From assembly GCF_014805625.2 (NCBI RefSeq), contig NW_023998414.1, forward strand, positions 30,480,778 through 30,544,777: a DNA stretch of 64,000 nucleotides. Reading direction: 5' to 3'. Source of the DNA: Glossina fuscipes (taxonomy: Eukaryota > Arthropoda > Insecta > Diptera > Glossinidae). Under the pieces are notes generated by a model, which saw only the letters and a program-made list of their open reading frames with translations, was not told the origin of the DNA and made no database searches. This document shows, piece after piece, positions 62,735 to 64,000 of the stretch. Each line of letters opens with the position of its first letter. The first letter of the stretch is position 1. Made by a program: the position numbers and the translations under genes.

Positions 62735-63390
62735 CTATTTTTATACCCACCACTGCAGGATGGGGGTTTAGTCATTTTGTTTTTTTTTTTTGTTAATTTA
62801 TCTAACACCCAAAATGTAGCTTCAGAGATCCTATATACTTTAATAGATTCTTGTTCAGCGTGAAATTCTGAATTGACTAAACCACGTCTGTCCGGCAATA
62901 CGTCTATCTGTCTGTGTGGTGTTTGGTTGCAAGTACTGGTCGAAAAATGAAGATATCGACTTTGAATTTGGTAGAAACATTGGAAGTTCGCGCACGCAGG
63001 TTGATATTGAAAATGGCCCAAATTGGTCGCGGGATAAGCCCATAGTGGAGCGTGAACTTAATGCAACTCCGCCCTGCTTAACAAAAATTTGTGGATTTTG
63101 GCTCGTTGCTCGAACATTATGAAAGTTTTCCACATTTACTTTTACAATAGCCTCCAGCTCCAAAATGGAGTTAATCAGCCATGCCCACATAAAGTTGCAA
63201 GTAATTAAATTTTATTTTTTGTTTTTCACTTTTTCGAGGTTTTACGCTTATTTACCATAAGGCAGTTGTCAAATGAAGATTTACTATCTGCCTAAAAATG
63301 AGTTAATCCTAAAAGGAATAGGGTAGACACGGCGACCTTCGAGATGTGCGAGATTCGTCCACCGCCGAATATAACTTTCTTATTTGTTTT
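62735..63390 (+). repeat. DINE-like family A repeat, nearly complete
   Basis: The 5' end is TTTTTATACCCACCACTGCA then GGATGGGGG (62738 onward). The core is TTCTTGTTCAGCGTGAAATT (62848) and ACCACGTCTGTCCGGCAATA (62881), then GAAGATATCGACTTTGAATT (62949) and TTGAAAATGGCCCAAATTGG. Distal blocks are TTTTTCACTTTTTCGAGGTT (63222) and ACTATCTGCCTAAAAATGAG (63284). The 3' end is AGATTCGTCCACCGCCGAAT (63350), then ATAACTTTCTTATTTG. No coding capacity. Confidence 0.7.
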
Positions 63391-63439
63391 TTTTTTTTTT
63401 TTATATTTCATTAGCCTATCAGGAGATATAAAATCCAAT

Positions 63440-64000
63440 ACAAAATCATCTTCTAAGCGAACTGTCTTTCCGTCTATCCATATATGGTTTTGTATTCAAA
63501 CCCATAGGACGCAATTTTTGGGATACTTTAATAGGAATTGCTACACCGACATGCTTGCCGTGCTGCCAATCGGACCATTTTTCGAGTACTCACTCCTTGA
63601 CAATTTCTTACGAAAAATTTCTCGATCGTAGTCGAATTTTCGAATATTAAATTAATGTGAAAACTTCGAATCGCAAGACTTTATAGGGGAAAAAGGTCAA
63701 ACGTTTAATATTTCAGTGTGAGATTTGGCCCGTAATAGAAATTTGGCATAAAAATTAATGGGGCCAAAACTGAAAACATTTGGACCTGTATTGTGGCCGC
63801 CATTCCACCTAAGTAGGCCTTTTAGAACAAGGTTTAATTTTTTTAATATTCTATATATAATGGAAATTGTTCTTACTTTTTTTCATAAAAAAAATATTTA
63901 TATTTTACTTTCTATTTGCATCTCTAGTATGTATGGACATATATCGATTTTTTTTTCCGTAAAATTGTTCTATCATACATAGTATAAGTAGTTAAGATGG
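63440..64000 (+). repeat. DINE-like family B repeat, 5' and 3' ends missing
   Basis: AACTGTCTTTCCGTCTATCC (63461), TAGGACGCAATTTTTGGGAT (63506) and AATTAATGTGAAAACTTCGA (63650), then AACGTTTAATATTTCAGTGT (63699) and a GGACCTGTATTGTGG segment (63782). They follow the family B order. The window ends within or shortly after the element. Confidence 0.5.

Noticed and set aside
62855..63190. 111-codon minus-strand frame
   Set aside because: Lies wholly within a family A repeat; similar frames arise at other copies (for example 27117-27356).
1..64000. CRISPR array, prokaryotic operons, riboswitches
   Set aside because: The DNA is eukaryotic (introns, insect proteins). The regularly repeated elements are dispersed repeats and microsatellites, with no repeat-spacer structure.

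Overview
The window is AT-rich eukaryotic DNA from a fly, probably a calyptrate; a tsetse-like (Glossina) origin is my inference. The signs are two intron-containing genes with GT-AG splice sites and insect-type proteins, long poly-A/poly-T tracts, and many short interspersed repeats built like dipteran DINE-1/helentron-derived elements. Each carries a TATACCC-type 5' end, a TCCGTCTG core, and a 3' hairpin followed by a TTCTTACTTG-like end. A 10-base N run at 2781-2790 marks a scaffold gap.

Layout. About 1-47900 holds no gene I can defend. It is intergenic or intronic DNA with microsatellites, two families of decayed DINE-like repeats, a tRNA-derived SINE family (five copies in the window), a mariner transposase fossil (22755-23300), a cluster of GATA/DRE-like motifs upstream of a TATA box (12011-12390), and a (GGGAA)n G-quadruplex motif (18404-18426). 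About 47930-48919, minus strand, looks like a decayed intronless gene that I cannot name.

49079-53235 (+) is a six-exon Nostrin orthologue. It has a long disordered N-terminal exon, then F-BAR, HR1-like and SH3 domains, 1221 residues in all. 58128-61266 (-) is the 3' part, five exons, of an LZTS/N4BP3-family (Fez1-domain) coiled-coil gene whose 5' end lies upstream of 61266 and was not found in the window. The two genes are convergent, and the 4.9 kb between their stop codons is filled with repeats.

Both genes encode cortical or scaffold proteins: membrane curvature and actin linkage for the F-BAR/SH3 protein, coiled-coil scaffolding for the LZTS-type protein. Nothing in the sequence shows that they act together. 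All exon boundaries come from reading splice sites and phases by eye.
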